From contig JAQVDB010000024.1 of NCBI GenBank assembly GCA_028698525.1, positions 1 to 32,764 of the forward strand: a stretch of 32,764 bases of DNA. The letters run 5' to 3'. The notes under the pieces were generated by a model. It saw nothing but the letters and a program-made list of their open reading frames with translations. It ran no database searches and was not told the origin of the DNA. The translations under genes and the position numbers were made by a program. Source of the DNA: Clostridia bacterium (GTDB lineage Bacteria > Bacillota > Clostridia > JAQVDB01). Within the stretch, counting starts at the first letter, position 1. Each line of letters starts with the position of its first letter. This document shows, piece by piece, positions 8,241 to 18,965 of the stretch.

Positions 8241-9122
8241 CTATCCTCCATATATTTCTCTGCCTTCACTTTGTACAATCTTTTTAAACTCCTTCATTAA
8301 AGTTGCAGTGATAACTCCGCATTTCCCGGAACCTATCTTTCTTCCATCTATTTCAGTAACAGCTATCACTTCAGCAGCAGTTCCGGTAAAGAAACATTCA
8401 TCTGCATTGTATACATTGAATAGAGTCATCTCTTTTTCCATAAATGGTATATCCAGCTTTTTAGTCAGCTGTATTACCGTTTTTCTTGTTATACCGTCCA
8501 ATGCACCTACATATATTGGAGGAGTCATCAACATACCATCTTTTACTATGAATATATTATCGCCTGTACACTCACAAACCAAACCATCCCCATTGAGCAT
8601 TATAGCTTCAGGTACACCAGCCCTGTTAGCCTCGATTTTTGCAAGTATATTATTTAAATAGTTCAAGGATTTTATCTGAGGATCAATGGCTGCAGGGGAA
8701 TTTCTCCTCACCGAAGAGGTAATAACCTTCATTCCGTTTTGATACATCTCTTCTGGATACATCTCTATAGCATCAGCTATTATCACTACAGTAGGTTTAG
8801 AACATTTGAGAGGATTTAATCCCAAGTCACCCTTCCCCCTTGAAACCACAAGCCTGATATAGGAATCCTTCAGCCCATTTTTCTTCACTGTTTCTATCAT
8901 AGCTTGAGTGAGCTCTTCCTTGGACATAGGTATATCCAACATAATCGCCTTAGCAGCACAATATAGTCTATCTATATGTTCATCGCATTTGAATATTCTC
9001 CCATTGTAAGCCCTAATACCCTCAAAAACACCGTCTCCATACAAATAACCGTGATCAAACACAGAAACTTTAGCCTCTGATTGTAGATAAAATTCACCAT
9101 CTATATATACATACCTTCCCAT
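8241..9122 (-). CDS. ilvE: branched-chain amino acid aminotransferase
   Basis: A fold-type IV PLP aminotransferase of 293 residues, transferring the amino group of glutamate to the 2-keto acids of leucine, isoleucine and valine. Visible motifs are FDHGYLYGDGVFEGIRAYNG (residues 22-41), the PLP lysine Lys151 in IKSLNYLNNILAK, EAIMLNGDGLVCECTGDNIFIV and the FFTGTAAEVIAV phosphate-binding turn. A D-amino acid transaminase is the main alternative, but the operon context strongly favours IlvE. GGAGG lies 6 bases before the ATG. It follows leuB by about 20 bases. Confidence 0.94.
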   Translation of the reverse strand: MGRYVYIDGEFYLQSEAKVSVFDHGYLYGDGVFEGIRAYNGRIFKCDEHIDRLYCAAKAIMLDIPMSKEELTQAMIETVKKNGLKDSYIRLVVSRGKGDLGLNPLKCSKPTVVIIADAIEMYPEEMYQNGMKVITSSVRRNSPAAIDPQIKSLNYLNNILAKIEANRAGVPEAIMLNGDGLVCECTGDNIFIVKDGMLMTPPIYVGALDGITRKTVIQLTKKLDIPFMEKEMTLFNVYNADECFFTGTAAEVIAVTEIDGRKIGSGKCGVITATLMKEFKKIVQSEGREIYGG

Positions 9123-9143
9123 AATATACCTCCTGTGTGTATT

Positions 9144-10214
9144 TTATATATTTTCTACCACTAAACTGCCCATTTCGTTTGTTCCCACCAAGGTTTTATC
9201 CTGTTCCATTATATCCGCTGTTCTATATCCTGCTTCCAGTACCGCCCTCACGCTCTTTTCTATATCCTGGGCCTCCTCTTCCAGCCCAAAAGAATATCTC
9301 AGCATCATGGCAACAGACAAAATTGTTGCCAGAGGATTGGCTATATCCTTCCCTGCAATATCAGGTGCAGACCCATGCACAGGTTCATACAGTCCTAAAC
9401 TAGTTTTACCTATGCTGGCAGAAGGCAGCATACCTAGGGATCCCGTTAGCATGGAAGCTTCATCGCTTAAAATATCTCCGAACATATTGGATGTAACAAT
9501 AACATCAAATTGTTTGGGGTCTCTAATAAGCTGCATCGCACAATTGTCCACATACATATGCTCCAATTGCACCTCCGGATATTCTTTTGAAACTCTCTTT
9601 ACCGTTTCTCTCCACAATCTAGAGGACTCAAGGATATTAGCCTTATCCACTGATACAACCTTTTTATTTCTCTTAAAGGCTACCTCAAAGGCAATCTTGG
9701 CTATCCTCTCAATTTCATAGGTAGAATAAACCTCGATATCCCATGCCTTTTCTCCATCCTCCAACTTAACCCTCTGCTTATCGCCAAAATATATACCGCC
9801 TGTCAATTCCCGCACCACCATAACGTCAATACCGCTTCCAATCACTTCCGGTTTTAAAGATGAAGCGTCTTGCAGCTGGGAAAATAAAATAGCAGGTCGC
9901 AAATTGGCGAAAACTTTGAGCCCTTTCCTTAATCCTAAAAGCGCCTGTTCCGGCCTTGTATCCCCTGGAAGGTCATCCCATTTTGGTCCTCCAACAGCGC
10001 CTAGTAATACCGCATGGCTATTCTTGCAAACTTCAAGGGTTTCAGCAGGAAGGGGACAGCCAGTCTCATCTATAGCTGCCCCTCCTGCTAACACTTCTTT
10101 AAATTCAAAAGAGTGCCCGTATTTATCTGCTATACGTTCAAGCACCCTTATCCCCTGTGACATTATATCAGGTCCTATTCCATCCCCCGGTATCAATGTT
10201 ATCTTTTTTTTCAT
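9144..10214 (-). CDS. leuB: 3-isopropylmalate dehydrogenase
   Basis: The 356-residue NAD-dependent beta-decarboxylating dehydrogenase of leucine synthesis. It shows [12 protein letters not shown] at the N-terminus, the substrate loop [10 protein letters not shown], Mg-binding [11 protein letters not shown] and [15 protein letters not shown], and the cofactor region [25 protein letters not shown]. It oxidises 3-isopropylmalate to 2-ketoisocaproate after decarboxylation. With a citramalate synthase in the same operon it probably also acts on 3-methylmalate, giving 2-ketobutyrate for isoleucine. The ATG overlaps the leuD stop as ATGA, so the two are translationally coupled. Confidence 0.97.
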   Translation of the reverse strand: MKKKITLIPGDGIGPDIMSQGIRVLERIADKYGHSFEFKEVLAGGAAIDETGCPLPAETLEVCKNSHAVLLGAVGGPKWDDLPGDTRPEQALLGLRKGLKVFANLRPAILFSQLQDASSLKPEVIGSGIDVMVVRELTGGIYFGDKQRVKLEDGEKAWDIEVYSTYEIERIAKIAFEVAFKRNKKVVSVDKANILESSRLWRETVKRVSKEYPEVQLEHMYVDNCAMQLIRDPKQFDVIVTSNMFGDILSDEASMLTGSLGMLPSASIGKTSLGLYEPVHGSAPDIAGKDIANPLATILSVAMMLRYSFGLEEEAQDIEKSVRAVLEAGYRTADIMEQDKTLVGTNEMGSLVVENI

Positions 10215-10705
10215 TTGTCCACCTTCTCGCTCACGTAATTTATCAGTCCCCCAACTTTTATTATATCCTGCATGAACTCTGGAAATGGCTGGGCACTGTA
10301 TTCTTTTCCGGAAGTGATATTTTTTATTATACCTTGGTTGACGTCTACCTCTATCCTATCCCCATCCTTTATCTCTTTTGGCGCTTCAGCACATTCAATA
10401 ATAGGTAAACCTATATTTATCGCATTTCTATAGAATATTCTTGCAAAAGTCTGTGCTATTACACAGCTTATCCCTGAAGCCTTAATTGCAATAGGTGCAT
10501 GTTCCCTGGAAGATCCACAACCAAAATTTTTGCCTGCCACCATAACATCCCCTGGCTGCACCTTATTAAGAAAATCCTTATCCAAATCCTCCATACAATG
10601 ACTGGCTAACTCGTCGGGGTTGGATGTATTCAAGTATCTTGCCGGAATTATTACATCAGTATCTACATTATCACCATATTTTATCACTTTGCCTTCTATG
10701 TTCAT
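10211..10705 (-). CDS. leuD: 3-isopropylmalate dehydratase small subunit
   Basis: A 164-residue swivelling-domain subunit of the aconitase family. The motifs [16 protein letters not shown] and [19 protein letters not shown] are diagnostic. It forms a heterodimer with LeuC, which isomerises 2-isopropylmalate to 3-isopropylmalate, and probably also citramalate to 3-methylmalate here. Its short length matches the form that partners with LeuC of about 420 residues. It starts one base after the leuC stop, with its ribosome site inside the end of leuC, and overlaps leuB by four bases. Confidence 0.96.
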   Translation of the reverse strand: MNIEGKVIKYGDNVDTDVIIPARYLNTSNPDELASHCMEDLDKDFLNKVQPGDVMVAGKNFGCGSSREHAPIAIKASGISCVIAQTFARIFYRNAINIGLPIIECAEAPKEIKDGDRIEVDVNQGIIKNITSGKEYSAQPFPEFMQDIIKVGGLINYVSEKVDK

Positions 10706-10706
10706 T

Positions 10707-11969
10707 TTACACTACCTCCTCTGGCGATGCAATTTTACCGACTATGGCAGAAGCAGCAGCAATTGCAGGGCTTGCAAGGTATACTTCGCTTTCGGGATGC
10801 CCCATTCTTCCTACAAAATTCCTATTGGTAGTAGCTATCGCCCTTTCTCCCTTTGCCAATATGCCCATATGTCCCCCTAAACAAGGTCCACATGTAGGAG
10901 TGCTGACTACAGCGCCTGCTTCTATAAAATCTTGGATCAATCCTTCTTTCATCGCTTGAAGATAAATCTTCTGTGTAGCCGGAAATACAATAGTCCTCAC
11001 ATAAGGTGCCACCTTCCTGCCTTTAAGTATCCCGGCAGCTATTCTCAAATCTTGTATTCTACCATTGGTACACGAACCTATCACTACCTGATCTATCTTT
11101 ATATCCCCTACCTGATCTATAGTTCTGGTGTTTTCAGGTAAGTGAGGGAATGCTACCGTAGGCTTTATCTTGCCTAGATCTATCTCTATTATCCTTTCAT
11201 ATTCCGCATCTTCATCAGCTTTGTATACCTTGTATTCTCTATCTGAATGTTCCCTTATATACTCTACAGTATTTTGGTCTACCTCAAATATTCCATTTTT
11301 AGCCCCTGCCTCTATAGCCATGTTAGCTATTGTAAATCTATCATCCATAGACAGGTTGGATAGCCCCTCACCAGTATATTCCATGGATTTGTATAGAGCT
11401 CCATCCACGCCTATTTTTCCTATTATATTCAATATTACATCCTTGCCTGATACCCATTTGCTCATTTTTCCCTTCAATATAAACTTTATGGCTGCTGGCA
11501 CCTTAAACCAGGCTTGCCCTGTTGCCATACCTGCTGCCATATCAGTGCTGCCTATGCCTGTGGAAAATGCCCCTAAGGCTCCATAAGTACAGGTATGGGA
11601 ATCTGCTCCTATAATCACATCCCCTGCTACCGCCAATCCTTTTTCAGGTATCAAGGCATGCTCTATGCCCATCTGACCTATTTCAAAGTAATTTTTTATC
11701 TTTTTTTGCTGTACAAATTTTCTTATCATCTTACATTGTTCAGCCGACTTTATATCCTTATTGGGAGTAAAATGATCGGGCACTATAGCTACCTTTTGGG
11801 TATCGAACACCTCTTTAGTGCCCACCCTATCAAATTCTTTTATGGCTACCGGTGTGGTCACATCATTTCCCAACACCAAATCAAGTCTAGCTTTTATCAA
11901 TTGTCCTGGCTTCACGCTATCCAGCCCTGCATGGTCAGCTAATATCTTTTGTGTCATAGTCATTCCCAT
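10707..11969 (-). CDS. leuC: 3-isopropylmalate dehydratase large subunit (420-residue type)
   Basis: Aconitase-family large subunit that carries the [4Fe-4S] cluster. Ligands are visible as Cys300 (VIGSCTNGR), Cys360 and Cys363 ([13 protein letters not shown]), and active-site [23 protein letters not shown] is at residues 121-143. At 420 residues it is the archaeal/clostridial short type rather than the roughly 466-residue enterobacterial LeuC. A homoaconitase or methylmalate isomerase is possible by sequence alone, but leuA, leuD and leuB beside it settle the role. The ATG at 11969 follows AAAGGAGG. The first 35 bases overlap the end of cimA in another frame, so the cimA C-terminus is encoded over the leuC ribosome site. 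Confidence 0.95.
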   Translation of the reverse strand: MGMTMTQKILADHAGLDSVKPGQLIKARLDLVLGNDVTTPVAIKEFDRVGTKEVFDTQKVAIVPDHFTPNKDIKSAEQCKMIRKFVQQKKIKNYFEIGQMGIEHALIPEKGLAVAGDVIIGADSHTCTYGALGAFSTGIGSTDMAAGMATGQAWFKVPAAIKFILKGKMSKWVSGKDVILNIIGKIGVDGALYKSMEYTGEGLSNLSMDDRFTIANMAIEAGAKNGIFEVDQNTVEYIREHSDREYKVYKADEDAEYERIIEIDLGKIKPTVAFPHLPENTRTIDQVGDIKIDQVVIGSCTNGRIQDLRIAAGILKGRKVAPYVRTIVFPATQKIYLQAMKEGLIQDFIEAGAVVSTPTCGPCLGGHMGILAKGERAIATTNRNFVGRMGHPESEVYLASPAIAAASAIVGKIASPEEVV

Positions 11970-13551
11970 TATCTTCTCCTCCTTTCGAAAGTCTAGTTTT
12001 AAGCAACATATAATCGATTGAATCTACTAAGGCTTTCCAGCTGGCTTTTATAATATTTGTAGATACACCTACAGTACCCCAAACATCATGCCCATCAGTA
12101 GATTCTATAAACACCCTTACTTTCGCAGCTGTAGCGTTCTCACTATTCAACACCCTCACCTTATAATCTCTCAGGTGCATATTTTTAAGTTCAGGATAAA
12201 ATACTTCTAATGCTTTTCGCAACGCCTTATCTAGCGCATTCACCGGGCCATCTCCCTCAGCCGCCGTTACTTCTTCTTTGCCATCCACTAAAACCTTTAT
12301 CATAGCATAAGCACTGTATTCCTTTTGCCAGGGTTCCTCAGAAAGCACCCTGAAATGTTTTACATCAAATGCCCTTTTATATTTACCTAATCTCTTTCTC
12401 ACCATGAGTTCGAAGGAGCATTCGGCACCCTCAAACTGGTATCCTCTGTGTTCCATTTCCTTCAACTCATTTATTATCTGCTTTATCTGGGGCGAATCTT
12501 TGGTTATTGTAGGATCTATCTCCCTTACTTTATCCAATATAGTGCTTCTGCCCGATACTTCGGACATTAGCACCCTCCTCTTATTTCCGACTATTTTAGG
12601 GGATATGTGTTCAAAGGACTTGGTGCTCTTCATTACTCCATCTATATGCATACCCCCTTTATGGGCAAATGCGCTATGTCCTACATAGGGAGCTCTGTCG
12701 TTATGAGCTACATTCGCAATTTCACTTATATATCTAGAAGTCTTGGTCAATCTTCTTATATTTTCTTGAGGTATGCATGAAAGACCCAGCTTCAATTGTA
12801 AATTAGGTATAATTGTACACAAATCCGCATTGCCGCAGCGTTCGCCGTACCCGTTTATTGTACCTTGAACATGATCCGCTCCCGCTCTAACCCCTTCTAT
12901 GCTATTTGCAACAGCCATTCCGGTGTCATTATGGCAGTGTATGCCAATTGATACATCAAATAAATCCACAATCTTTTTAGTAATATCATATATCTGGTGG
13001 GGAAATGCCCCTCCATTTGTATCGCAAAGAACAAGCCCGTCTGCCCCTGCTTCAGCTGCAGCTTTTAAAGCCTGGATTGCATACTCGGCATTGCTTCTAT
13101 AGCCATCAAAAAAATGTTCAGCATCAAAAAACACTTGTTTCCCATTTGACTTTAAATAAAAAACGGTATCTTTTATCATTTTTAGATTTTCCTCAAGGGA
13201 AGTCCTTATTATGTCTGTAACATGGAAATCCCAAGCTTTTCCGAATATAGCCGCTGCAGGAGTCTCAGCAGCCATTATGGCTCTTATATTTGCATCATCT
13301 TCAACATTTACATTTACCCTGCGAGTGCTTCCAAAGGCGCTTAACTTAATGTTTTTTAGATGTAGATCCTTTATTTTATTGAAAAACTCAAGATCCTTAG
13401 GATTGGATCCGGGATTTCCCGCTTCAATATAGTCAATACCCATTTTATCCAACTGTTTTACTATCTTCAACTTGTCTTCCACTGTAAAAGAAATACCTTC
13501 AGCCTGTGCCCCATCTCTCAATGTCGAGTCATATACAATTACCCTCTTCAT
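11935..13551 (-). CDS. cimA: (R)-citramalate synthase
   Basis: A 538-residue member of the DRE-TIM metallolyase family, condensing pyruvate with acetyl-CoA to citramalate. The N-terminus [21 protein letters not shown] (Arg12, Asp13) with [16 protein letters not shown] is the CimA/LeuA2-type signature; canonical LeuA instead has [12 protein letters not shown]. Metal ligands are His205 and His207 in [15 protein letters not shown], and the C-terminal 130 residues form the LeuA-type allosteric domain. It gives isoleucine a threonine-independent route through 2-ketobutyrate, using LeuCD and LeuB next door. The strong AAAGGAGG before the ATG sets the start. It follows leuA across a 213-base gap that carries repeats. 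Confidence 0.94.
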   Translation of the reverse strand: MKRVIVYDSTLRDGAQAEGISFTVEDKLKIVKQLDKMGIDYIEAGNPGSNPKDLEFFNKIKDLHLKNIKLSAFGSTRRVNVNVEDDANIRAIMAAETPAAAIFGKAWDFHVTDIIRTSLEENLKMIKDTVFYLKSNGKQVFFDAEHFFDGYRSNAEYAIQALKAAAEAGADGLVLCDTNGGAFPHQIYDITKKIVDLFDVSIGIHCHNDTGMAVANSIEGVRAGADHVQGTINGYGERCGNADLCTIIPNLQLKLGLSCIPQENIRRLTKTSRYISEIANVAHNDRAPYVGHSAFAHKGGMHIDGVMKSTKSFEHISPKIVGNKRRVLMSEVSGRSTILDKVREIDPTITKDSPQIKQIINELKEMEHRGYQFEGAECSFELMVRKRLGKYKRAFDVKHFRVLSEEPWQKEYSAYAMIKVLVDGKEEVTAAEGDGPVNALDKALRKALEVFYPELKNMHLRDYKVRVLNSENATAAKVRVFIESTDGHDVWGTVGVSTNIIKASWKALVDSIDYMLLKTRLSKGGEDNGNDYDTKDIS

Positions 13552-13590
13552 GCGAAACCTCCTTTGCCAAAGTATCTATAATAATAAACA

Positions 13591-13634
13591 CAAGGGGACA
13601 GTCCCCCTGTGTCAAGGGGACAGTCCCTCTGTGT
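13591..13634. repeat. tandem 22-bp direct repeat, each unit hairpin-forming
   Basis: Two adjacent 22-base units (13591-13612 and 13613-13634), both starting CAAGGGGACAGTCCC and ending CTGTGT, differ at one base. Each unit is itself a near-palindrome: ACAAGGGG pairs with CCCCCTGTGT with one mismatch. Similar GGGGACAGTCCC palindromes occur scattered in many Firmicute genomes. It lies in the leuA-cimA gap, downstream of the leuA stop. Confidence 0.85.
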
Positions 13635-13673
13635 CACAGCTGATATTTGCAAGTATAACAGCAACTACGCACG

Positions 13674-13744
13674 GGGTCTTATACGCGAGACCATTCATGC
13701 GATAAATATTCATAAGCAATTCATTTGCCTTGCATACAAGACCC
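13674..13744 (-). repeat. long imperfect inverted repeat in the leuA-cimA gap
   Basis: Arms 13675-13689 (GGTCTTATACGCGAG) and 13729-13743 (CTTGCATACAAGACC) pair best as minus-strand RNA: 14 of 15 positions, counting two G-U pairs, against two mismatches in plus-strand RNA. The centre holds ATTCAT three times. The bias toward the transcribed strand suggests an RNA structure, possibly a remnant short mobile repeat, that may affect the ratio of LeuA to CimA. No U-run follows. Confidence 0.6.
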
Positions 13745-13764
13745 TGTTGAGTGCTCTTTTTCCC

Positions 13765-15285
13765 TTATTCTCCTGAAGCATCCAATTCCATCTTATTTAT
13801 AGCATTTATATAAGCATTTGCGCTGGCTTCAATTATATCGGTGCTCAATCCTCTGCCGATATAAATTTTAGAGTTTCTAGTCACTTTTACAGTGACCTCC
13901 CCCAACGCATCCTTACCGCTTGTTACAGCTTTTATAAAATAATCCACTAATCTAACTTCTCGATCCAAACACCTTTCTATCGCCTTAAAAACAGCATCTA
14001 TAGGGCCGTCTCCACAAGCTGCCTCTTCAATTATGTTTTGATGTTTCTGCAGCTTTACAGTGGCTGTAGATATAGTATGATTTCCACTGGTTACCTGGAA
14101 ATAATCCAACACATATACTTCGGGAATTTCCACTACCTTTTCTGTGATGAGGGCCTCGATATCCTCGTCCAGTACTATCTTTTTTTTGTCTGCAAGGTCT
14201 TTAAACTTTTTGAAAGCTATATTTATATCATTCTCATTCAAACAAACATATCCCAATTCAGAAAGTCTCTGCTCAAAAGCGTGTCTGCCTGAATGTTTCC
14301 CCAGCACCATCTTATTCTGTTTAAGCCCTATAGATTCAGGAGTCATGATCTCATAGGTGCTTCTTTCACTCATCACACCATGCTGATGAATCCCAGATTC
14401 ATGTGCAAAAGCATTTGCCCCTACTATTGCCTTGTTCACCTGAACAGCTACACCTGTAAGGGAACTGATAAGTTTGCTGGTCCTATATATCTGGCCAGTG
14501 TTTATCGTCAAGTTTTTATTGTAATAGTCCTTCCTAGTATAAAGGCTCATTACAATCTCTTCCAGGGCAGCATTGCCAGCCCTCTCACCCAAGCCATTGA
14601 CTGCGCATTCTACCTGTTGTGCTCCATTCTCTACTGCTGAAAGGGAATTAGCAACAGCCATACCCAAATCATTATGACAGTGAACGCTCAAAATAATATT
14701 ATCAATACCTTTTACATTGTCTTTTAGATAGCAAATCAGCTGACCAAATTCATAGGGAGTGGAATACCCTACAGTATCAGGAATGTTTATCACGCTAGCG
14801 CCTGCTGCTATAGCCGTTTCAACTACTTGACATAAAAATGACGGTTGGGTTCTGGAAGCATCTTCAGGGGAAAATTCAACATCATCACACAAGCCCTTGG
14901 CGTATCTAACCATACCATCTATTTTTTGAATTACCTCTTGCCTGCTCATCTTGAGCTTGTATTTTAAGTGTAGATCTGATGTAGCAATAAATGTATGAAT
15001 TCTAGGCCTGGCAGCACCTTTTAAGGCCTCCCAGGCAACATCTATATCCTGTTTAACCGCCCTTGCCAAACCACATATAACAGGTTGCCTGATATTATCT
15101 GATATAATTTTTACCGCCTCGAAATCCCCTTTTGATGCTATAGGAAAACCGGCCTCTATTACATCAACATTCAACTTTTCAAGCTGTTTAGCTATCTCCA
15201 ATTTTTCATGAACATTCAGGCTGACACCCGGGGATTGCTCCCCGTCTCTCAGCGTGGTATCAAAAATATAAATATCATTATCCAT
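13765..15285 (-). CDS. leuA: 2-isopropylmalate synthase
   Basis: The 506-residue first enzyme of the leucine branch, condensing 2-ketoisovalerate with acetyl-CoA. The N-terminus [20 protein letters not shown] and [16 protein letters not shown] are the canonical LeuA motifs. Metal-binding His202 and His204 lie in [15 protein letters not shown], and [12 protein letters not shown] follows near residue 300. The C-terminal domain (about 390-506) is the leucine-feedback domain and contains [14 protein letters not shown] run of six G residues lies 6 bases before the ATG. It follows ilvC by 17 bases; the 213-base gap after it is the largest inside the operon. Confidence 0.96.
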   Translation of the reverse strand: MDNDIYIFDTTLRDGEQSPGVSLNVHEKLEIAKQLEKLNVDVIEAGFPIASKGDFEAVKIISDNIRQPVICGLARAVKQDIDVAWEALKGAARPRIHTFIATSDLHLKYKLKMSRQEVIQKIDGMVRYAKGLCDDVEFSPEDASRTQPSFLCQVVETAIAAGASVINIPDTVGYSTPYEFGQLICYLKDNVKGIDNIILSVHCHNDLGMAVANSLSAVENGAQQVECAVNGLGERAGNAALEEIVMSLYTRKDYYNKNLTINTGQIYRTSKLISSLTGVAVQVNKAIVGANAFAHESGIHQHGVMSERSTYEIMTPESIGLKQNKMVLGKHSGRHAFEQRLSELGYVCLNENDINIAFKKFKDLADKKKIVLDEDIEALITEKVVEIPEVYVLDYFQVTSGNHTISTATVKLQKHQNIIEEAACGDGPIDAVFKAIERCLDREVRLVDYFIKAVTSGKDALGEVTVKVTRNSKIYIGRGLSTDIIEASANAYINAINKMELDASGE

Positions 15286-15302
15286 TTAAAACCCCCCAAA
15301 TA

Positions 15303-16301
<999 letters not shown>

Positions 16302-16805
16302 CTATTCCTCCTCATTATTGATTTTAATATTTTTTGAACCTCTATCAAGGGCAATAGCCCCTGTTCTTACCATTTCCTTTATTCCATATGGCTTTAACAT
16401 ATCTTGCATAGCTTCAATCTTTTCGGTATCCCCTGTTATCTCTATTGTCAAAGAGTTTTTATTTATATCAACAATGTTTGCTCTGAATACATTGACTATC
16501 TCTATAATCTCGTTTCTTACACAGCCAGCAGAGCTCACCTTTATGAGTGCTAATTCTCTTATAACAGAGTTTTGGGACACATCGCTTATCTTTATAACAT
16601 CTATCAACTTGTTGAGCTGTTTATTAACCTGTTCTAAAGTATATCCATCCCCTTCCACAACTATTGTGATTCTGGATATATCAGGATCCTCAGTAACTCC
16701 CACCGCAAGACTGTCTATATTAAAGCCTCGTCTGCTGAACAGGCCTGATACCCTTGATAATACTCCTGGATGGTTCTCTACCAATACTGCAAGGGTGTGT
16801 TTCAT
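16302..16805 (-). CDS. ilvN: acetolactate synthase small (regulatory) subunit
   Basis: A regulatory subunit of about 167 residues. It begins with an ACT domain (KHTLAVLVENHPGVLSRVSGLFSRRGFNIDSLAVG), which binds valine, followed by the ALS-type C-terminal domain with ELALIKVSSAGCVRNEI. It activates IlvB and confers feedback inhibition. The ATG at 16805 is chosen because GGAGG lies 10 bases upstream; a TTG three codons earlier is too close to that site. The name ilvH would fit equally well. Its ribosome site lies within the last codons of ilvB. Confidence 0.95.
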   Translation of the reverse strand: MKHTLAVLVENHPGVLSRVSGLFSRRGFNIDSLAVGVTEDPDISRITIVVEGDGYTLEQVNKQLNKLIDVIKISDVSQNSVIRELALIKVSSAGCVRNEIIEIVNVFRANIVDINKNSLTIEITGDTEKIEAMQDMLKPYGIKEMVRTGAIALDRGSKNIKINNEEE

Positions 16806-16810
16806 CCCAT

Positions 16811-18451
16811 TCAAACCTCCTCTCTTACCGGTAATACATTCTGTTTATCATCTATCAAAAACTCTATAACAATTGTGTTATCATTAGAAAACCCGTATTT
16901 TATCGCCCCTTCAACATCTTGCTTTTTATCTACCTTTATCCCTTCGATTCCATACGCTTTAGCAAGGCTTACAAAATCAGGATTTCCTCTCATGAATACC
17001 TGGGAATACCTGCCATTACAATAATGCTGTTGCAACTCCCTTACCATTCCAAGGCAATTGTTATTAAAAATGATTATCTTGATACCTATATCTTCCTGCA
17101 CTATGGTAGCAAGTTCGTTAAAAGTCATCTGAAAACTGCCATCTCCCGTAATAAGCATTACCTGTTTATCTCTATTGGCTATCTTAGCCCCTATAGCTGC
17201 TGGCAGGCCATACCCCATAGTGCCGAGGCCTCCGGAAGTAAGAAAAGTCCCGGGCTTTTCAATGTTTAAATAACGTCCTGCCCATATCTGATGCTGTCCC
17301 ACATCGGTGACTGCTATACAGTCACTGTCTTTGATTGAAGACACCACATCTAAAATATACTCTGCAGTCATATTGTCCCCGCTATTTAGTTTAGACTCAC
17401 CCTGTTTAACCTTCCATTCCCTGACTATATCTATCCAATAATCATCTTGTCTTGCTATATCCTGCTTTAAAGTCTGCTCCAACACATACCTTAAATCGCC
17501 TACAATAGGTATATCTATACTGATATTTTTCCCGATTTCAGCAGGATCTATATCGATGTGGACGAGGGTAGCATTTTTTGCAAACTTATCCAAACTGCCA
17601 GTAGCCCTGTCACCCAGTCTTGCCCCTGCCACTATCAAAAGATCTGACTTAGAAATGGCATTGTTTGCTGCAAAATTTCCATGCTGACCTACCATGCCTA
17701 TAGCATTAGGATGACTGTCAGGAAAACTGCCTATTCCCATCAATGTAGTAGTAACAGGAATGTTGGCCGATTCACTGATTTTCACCAAAAGCTCACTAGC
17801 ATCAGAGGATATTACTCCTCCCCCTGCGCATATGACAGGTCTTTTTGATTGTTTGAGGGCTTTAGCAAATTTTTTGATTTGCAAATGATGGCCTTTATAA
17901 GTAGGTTTATAGCCCCTCAAATCCACCTGATCAGGATAATCAAACTCTATAAGTTGTTTGGATACATCGATTGGCAAATCAATCAACACAGGACCCGGTC
18001 TTCCTGTAGCCGCTATATAAAACGCCTCTTTAACTATCCCAGGTATATCCTGAGCATTTTTTACAAGATAATTGTGCTTACAAAAGGGCGCAGTAGCCCC
18101 GGTAATATCCACCTCTTGAAACACATCTTTTCCTATCAAATCGGTGGACACCTGTCCTGTAATAGCCACTATAGGAATAGAATCCATATATGCAGTCGCT
18201 ATTCCTGTTATCATATTTGTAGCTCCTGGACCTGATGTGGCTATACAAACACCTACACCCCCAGTGCTTCTAGCATAACCGCTTGCACTATGGACTGCAT
18301 TCTGTTCCTGTCTTATAAGTACGTGTTTTATTTTAGAATCCAATAAGCTATCATATAAAGGCAACACTGCACCCCCGGGATAACCAAAAACCACCTTTAT
18401 TCCTTCCTCTTCAAGTGCCTTTATAATAGCTTGTGCACCCGATATTTTCAT
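16811..18451 (-). CDS. ilvB: acetolactate synthase large (catalytic) subunit
   Basis: A ThDP-dependent enzyme of about 546 residues that joins two pyruvates into acetolactate, or pyruvate and 2-ketobutyrate into acetohydroxybutyrate. N-terminal VFGYPGGAVLPLYD and the catalytic glutamate in RQEQNAVHSASGYAR (about residue 49) are present. The ThDP motif GDGSFQMTFNELATIVQED runs into FNNNCLGM from about residue 436. FAD-site motifs such as AGARLGDRATGSLDKF are also present, marking the anabolic AHAS type. The ATG at 18451 has GGAGG 11 bases upstream; an upstream in-frame TTG overlaps that site and is unlikely. It is the first gene of the operon, behind the two-riboswitch leader. Confidence 0.96.
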   Translation of the reverse strand: MKISGAQAIIKALEEEGIKVVFGYPGGAVLPLYDSLLDSKIKHVLIRQEQNAVHSASGYARSTGGVGVCIATSGPGATNMITGIATAYMDSIPIVAITGQVSTDLIGKDVFQEVDITGATAPFCKHNYLVKNAQDIPGIVKEAFYIAATGRPGPVLIDLPIDVSKQLIEFDYPDQVDLRGYKPTYKGHHLQIKKFAKALKQSKRPVICAGGGVISSDASELLVKISESANIPVTTTLMGIGSFPDSHPNAIGMVGQHGNFAANNAISKSDLLIVAGARLGDRATGSLDKFAKNATLVHIDIDPAEIGKNISIDIPIVGDLRYVLEQTLKQDIARQDDYWIDIVREWKVKQGESKLNSGDNMTAEYILDVVSSIKDSDCIAVTDVGQHQIWAGRYLNIEKPGTFLTSGGLGTMGYGLPAAIGAKIANRDKQVMLITGDGSFQMTFNELATIVQEDIGIKIIIFNNNCLGMVRELQQHYCNGRYSQVFMRGNPDFVSLAKAYGIEGIKVDKKQDVEGAIKYGFSNDNTIVIEFLIDDKQNVLPVREEV

Positions 18452-18538
18452 AATATGCATTACCTCCAAAACAATTTATTTATGCATTTAAATAGGTAAC
18501 CTAGTAAAACAATTTTTATATAAATTTATATAAAACAA

Positions 18539-18571
18539 AACCTTTCGCCCTAAAAACAAGGACGAAAGGTT
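18539..18571 (-). terminator. T-box regulated terminator
   Basis: A 13-bp stem (AACCTTTCGTCCT with AGGGCGAAAGGTT, one G-U pair) and a 7-base loop, followed in minus-strand RNA by TTGTTTTAT. It directly follows the T-box antiterminator and lies 88 bases before the ilvB start. Binding of uncharged tRNA to the T-box should prevent its formation. Confidence 0.9.
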
Positions 18572-18790
18572 CTCCCCTCGTGATACCACCTATATTCACC
18601 GTTATTTCACAATAACAGCCTCATCAGGTTACATAGATAACCCTGCCCATATAACGAAGGCTTTCCGTCAAACACTACTATAATTTCACGTTTGAAGTTC
18701 CGGAGCGAGTTATTAGCATGCCCATGCACCGATTCACAGCAGCCATCGGCTCTCTGAAACATAAAACATGCCTTTTTTCTCCTTCATAAC
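18572..18790 (-). ncRNA. T-box leader with leucine (CUC) specifier
   Basis: Minus-strand RNA with the T-box landmarks. Stem I starts near GAAGGAG (18781-18787). The conserved apical part CAGAGAGCCGATGG... lies at 18729-18756. The specifier loop reads AATAACTCGCTCC with codon CTC at 18707-18709, aligned by the usual position after AA. The antiterminator carries AGGTGGTATCACG (18579-18591), a variant of AGGGTGGTACCGCG. The UGGU in the bulge fits the ACCA end of a tRNA with discriminator A, as tRNA-Leu has. The element should read through when tRNA-Leu is uncharged. The specifier assignment rests on alignment by eye, and stem I looks short and lacks an obvious AGUA motif. Confidence 0.9.
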
Positions 18791-18802
18791 ATTTAATGAT
18801 AT

Positions 18803-18850
18803 AAAAATGCCCGACAACAGAATTCTTTTAAGAAGAAACCTGCCGCCGGG
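18803..18850 (-). terminator. terminator controlled by the upstream aptamer
   Basis: In minus-strand RNA, CCCGGCGGCAG pairs with CTGTTGTCGGG (11 positions, three G-U), followed by CATTTTTATA. The 5' arm overlaps the conserved CCCGG at the 3' edge of the ykkC-class aptamer. The ligand-bound aptamer should therefore block the terminator, making it a genetic ON switch. Confidence 0.8.
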
Positions 18851-18965
18851 TATTTTATCCCCACGGTGTAATACTTAACGTATTTTGTACCGCTCGGTCA
18901 CAGACCTGGAAATCCAGCGGAACCCTAGGTACACTCCCTTCCTACTCATCGTAAGCAATAGCACT
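18840..18965 (-). ncRNA. ykkC-class riboswitch, probably ppGpp-sensing
   Basis: Minus-strand RNA contains the ykkC core in order: CTAGGGTTCCG (18918-18928), a CTGG-ATTT-CCAG hairpin (18906-18917), GGTCTGTGACCGAGCGGTAC (18887-18906), and GGGGATAAAATACCCGG (18846-18862). ykkC-type RNAs sense guanidine (subtype 1), ppGpp (2a) or PRPP (2b). The ppGpp type is known mainly upstream of branched-chain amino acid genes, so context favours it; this is an inference, not a reading of specificity nucleotides. The aptamer lies about 20 bases after the expected transcription start and before a T-box. Confidence 0.8.

Noticed and set aside
8308-8661. Plus-strand reading frames over the ilv-leu genes
   Set aside because: They are antisense shadows of well-supported conserved genes, without ribosome sites or recognisable motifs.
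13591-13634. CRISPR-like array
   Set aside because: Only two adjacent units with no spacers, and each unit is itself palindromic.
18840-18965. Guanidine-I riboswitch
   Set aside because: The ykkC core could suggest it, but no guanidine exporter or carboxylase gene follows, and the branched-chain operon fits the ppGpp subtype. Not excluded by sequence alone.
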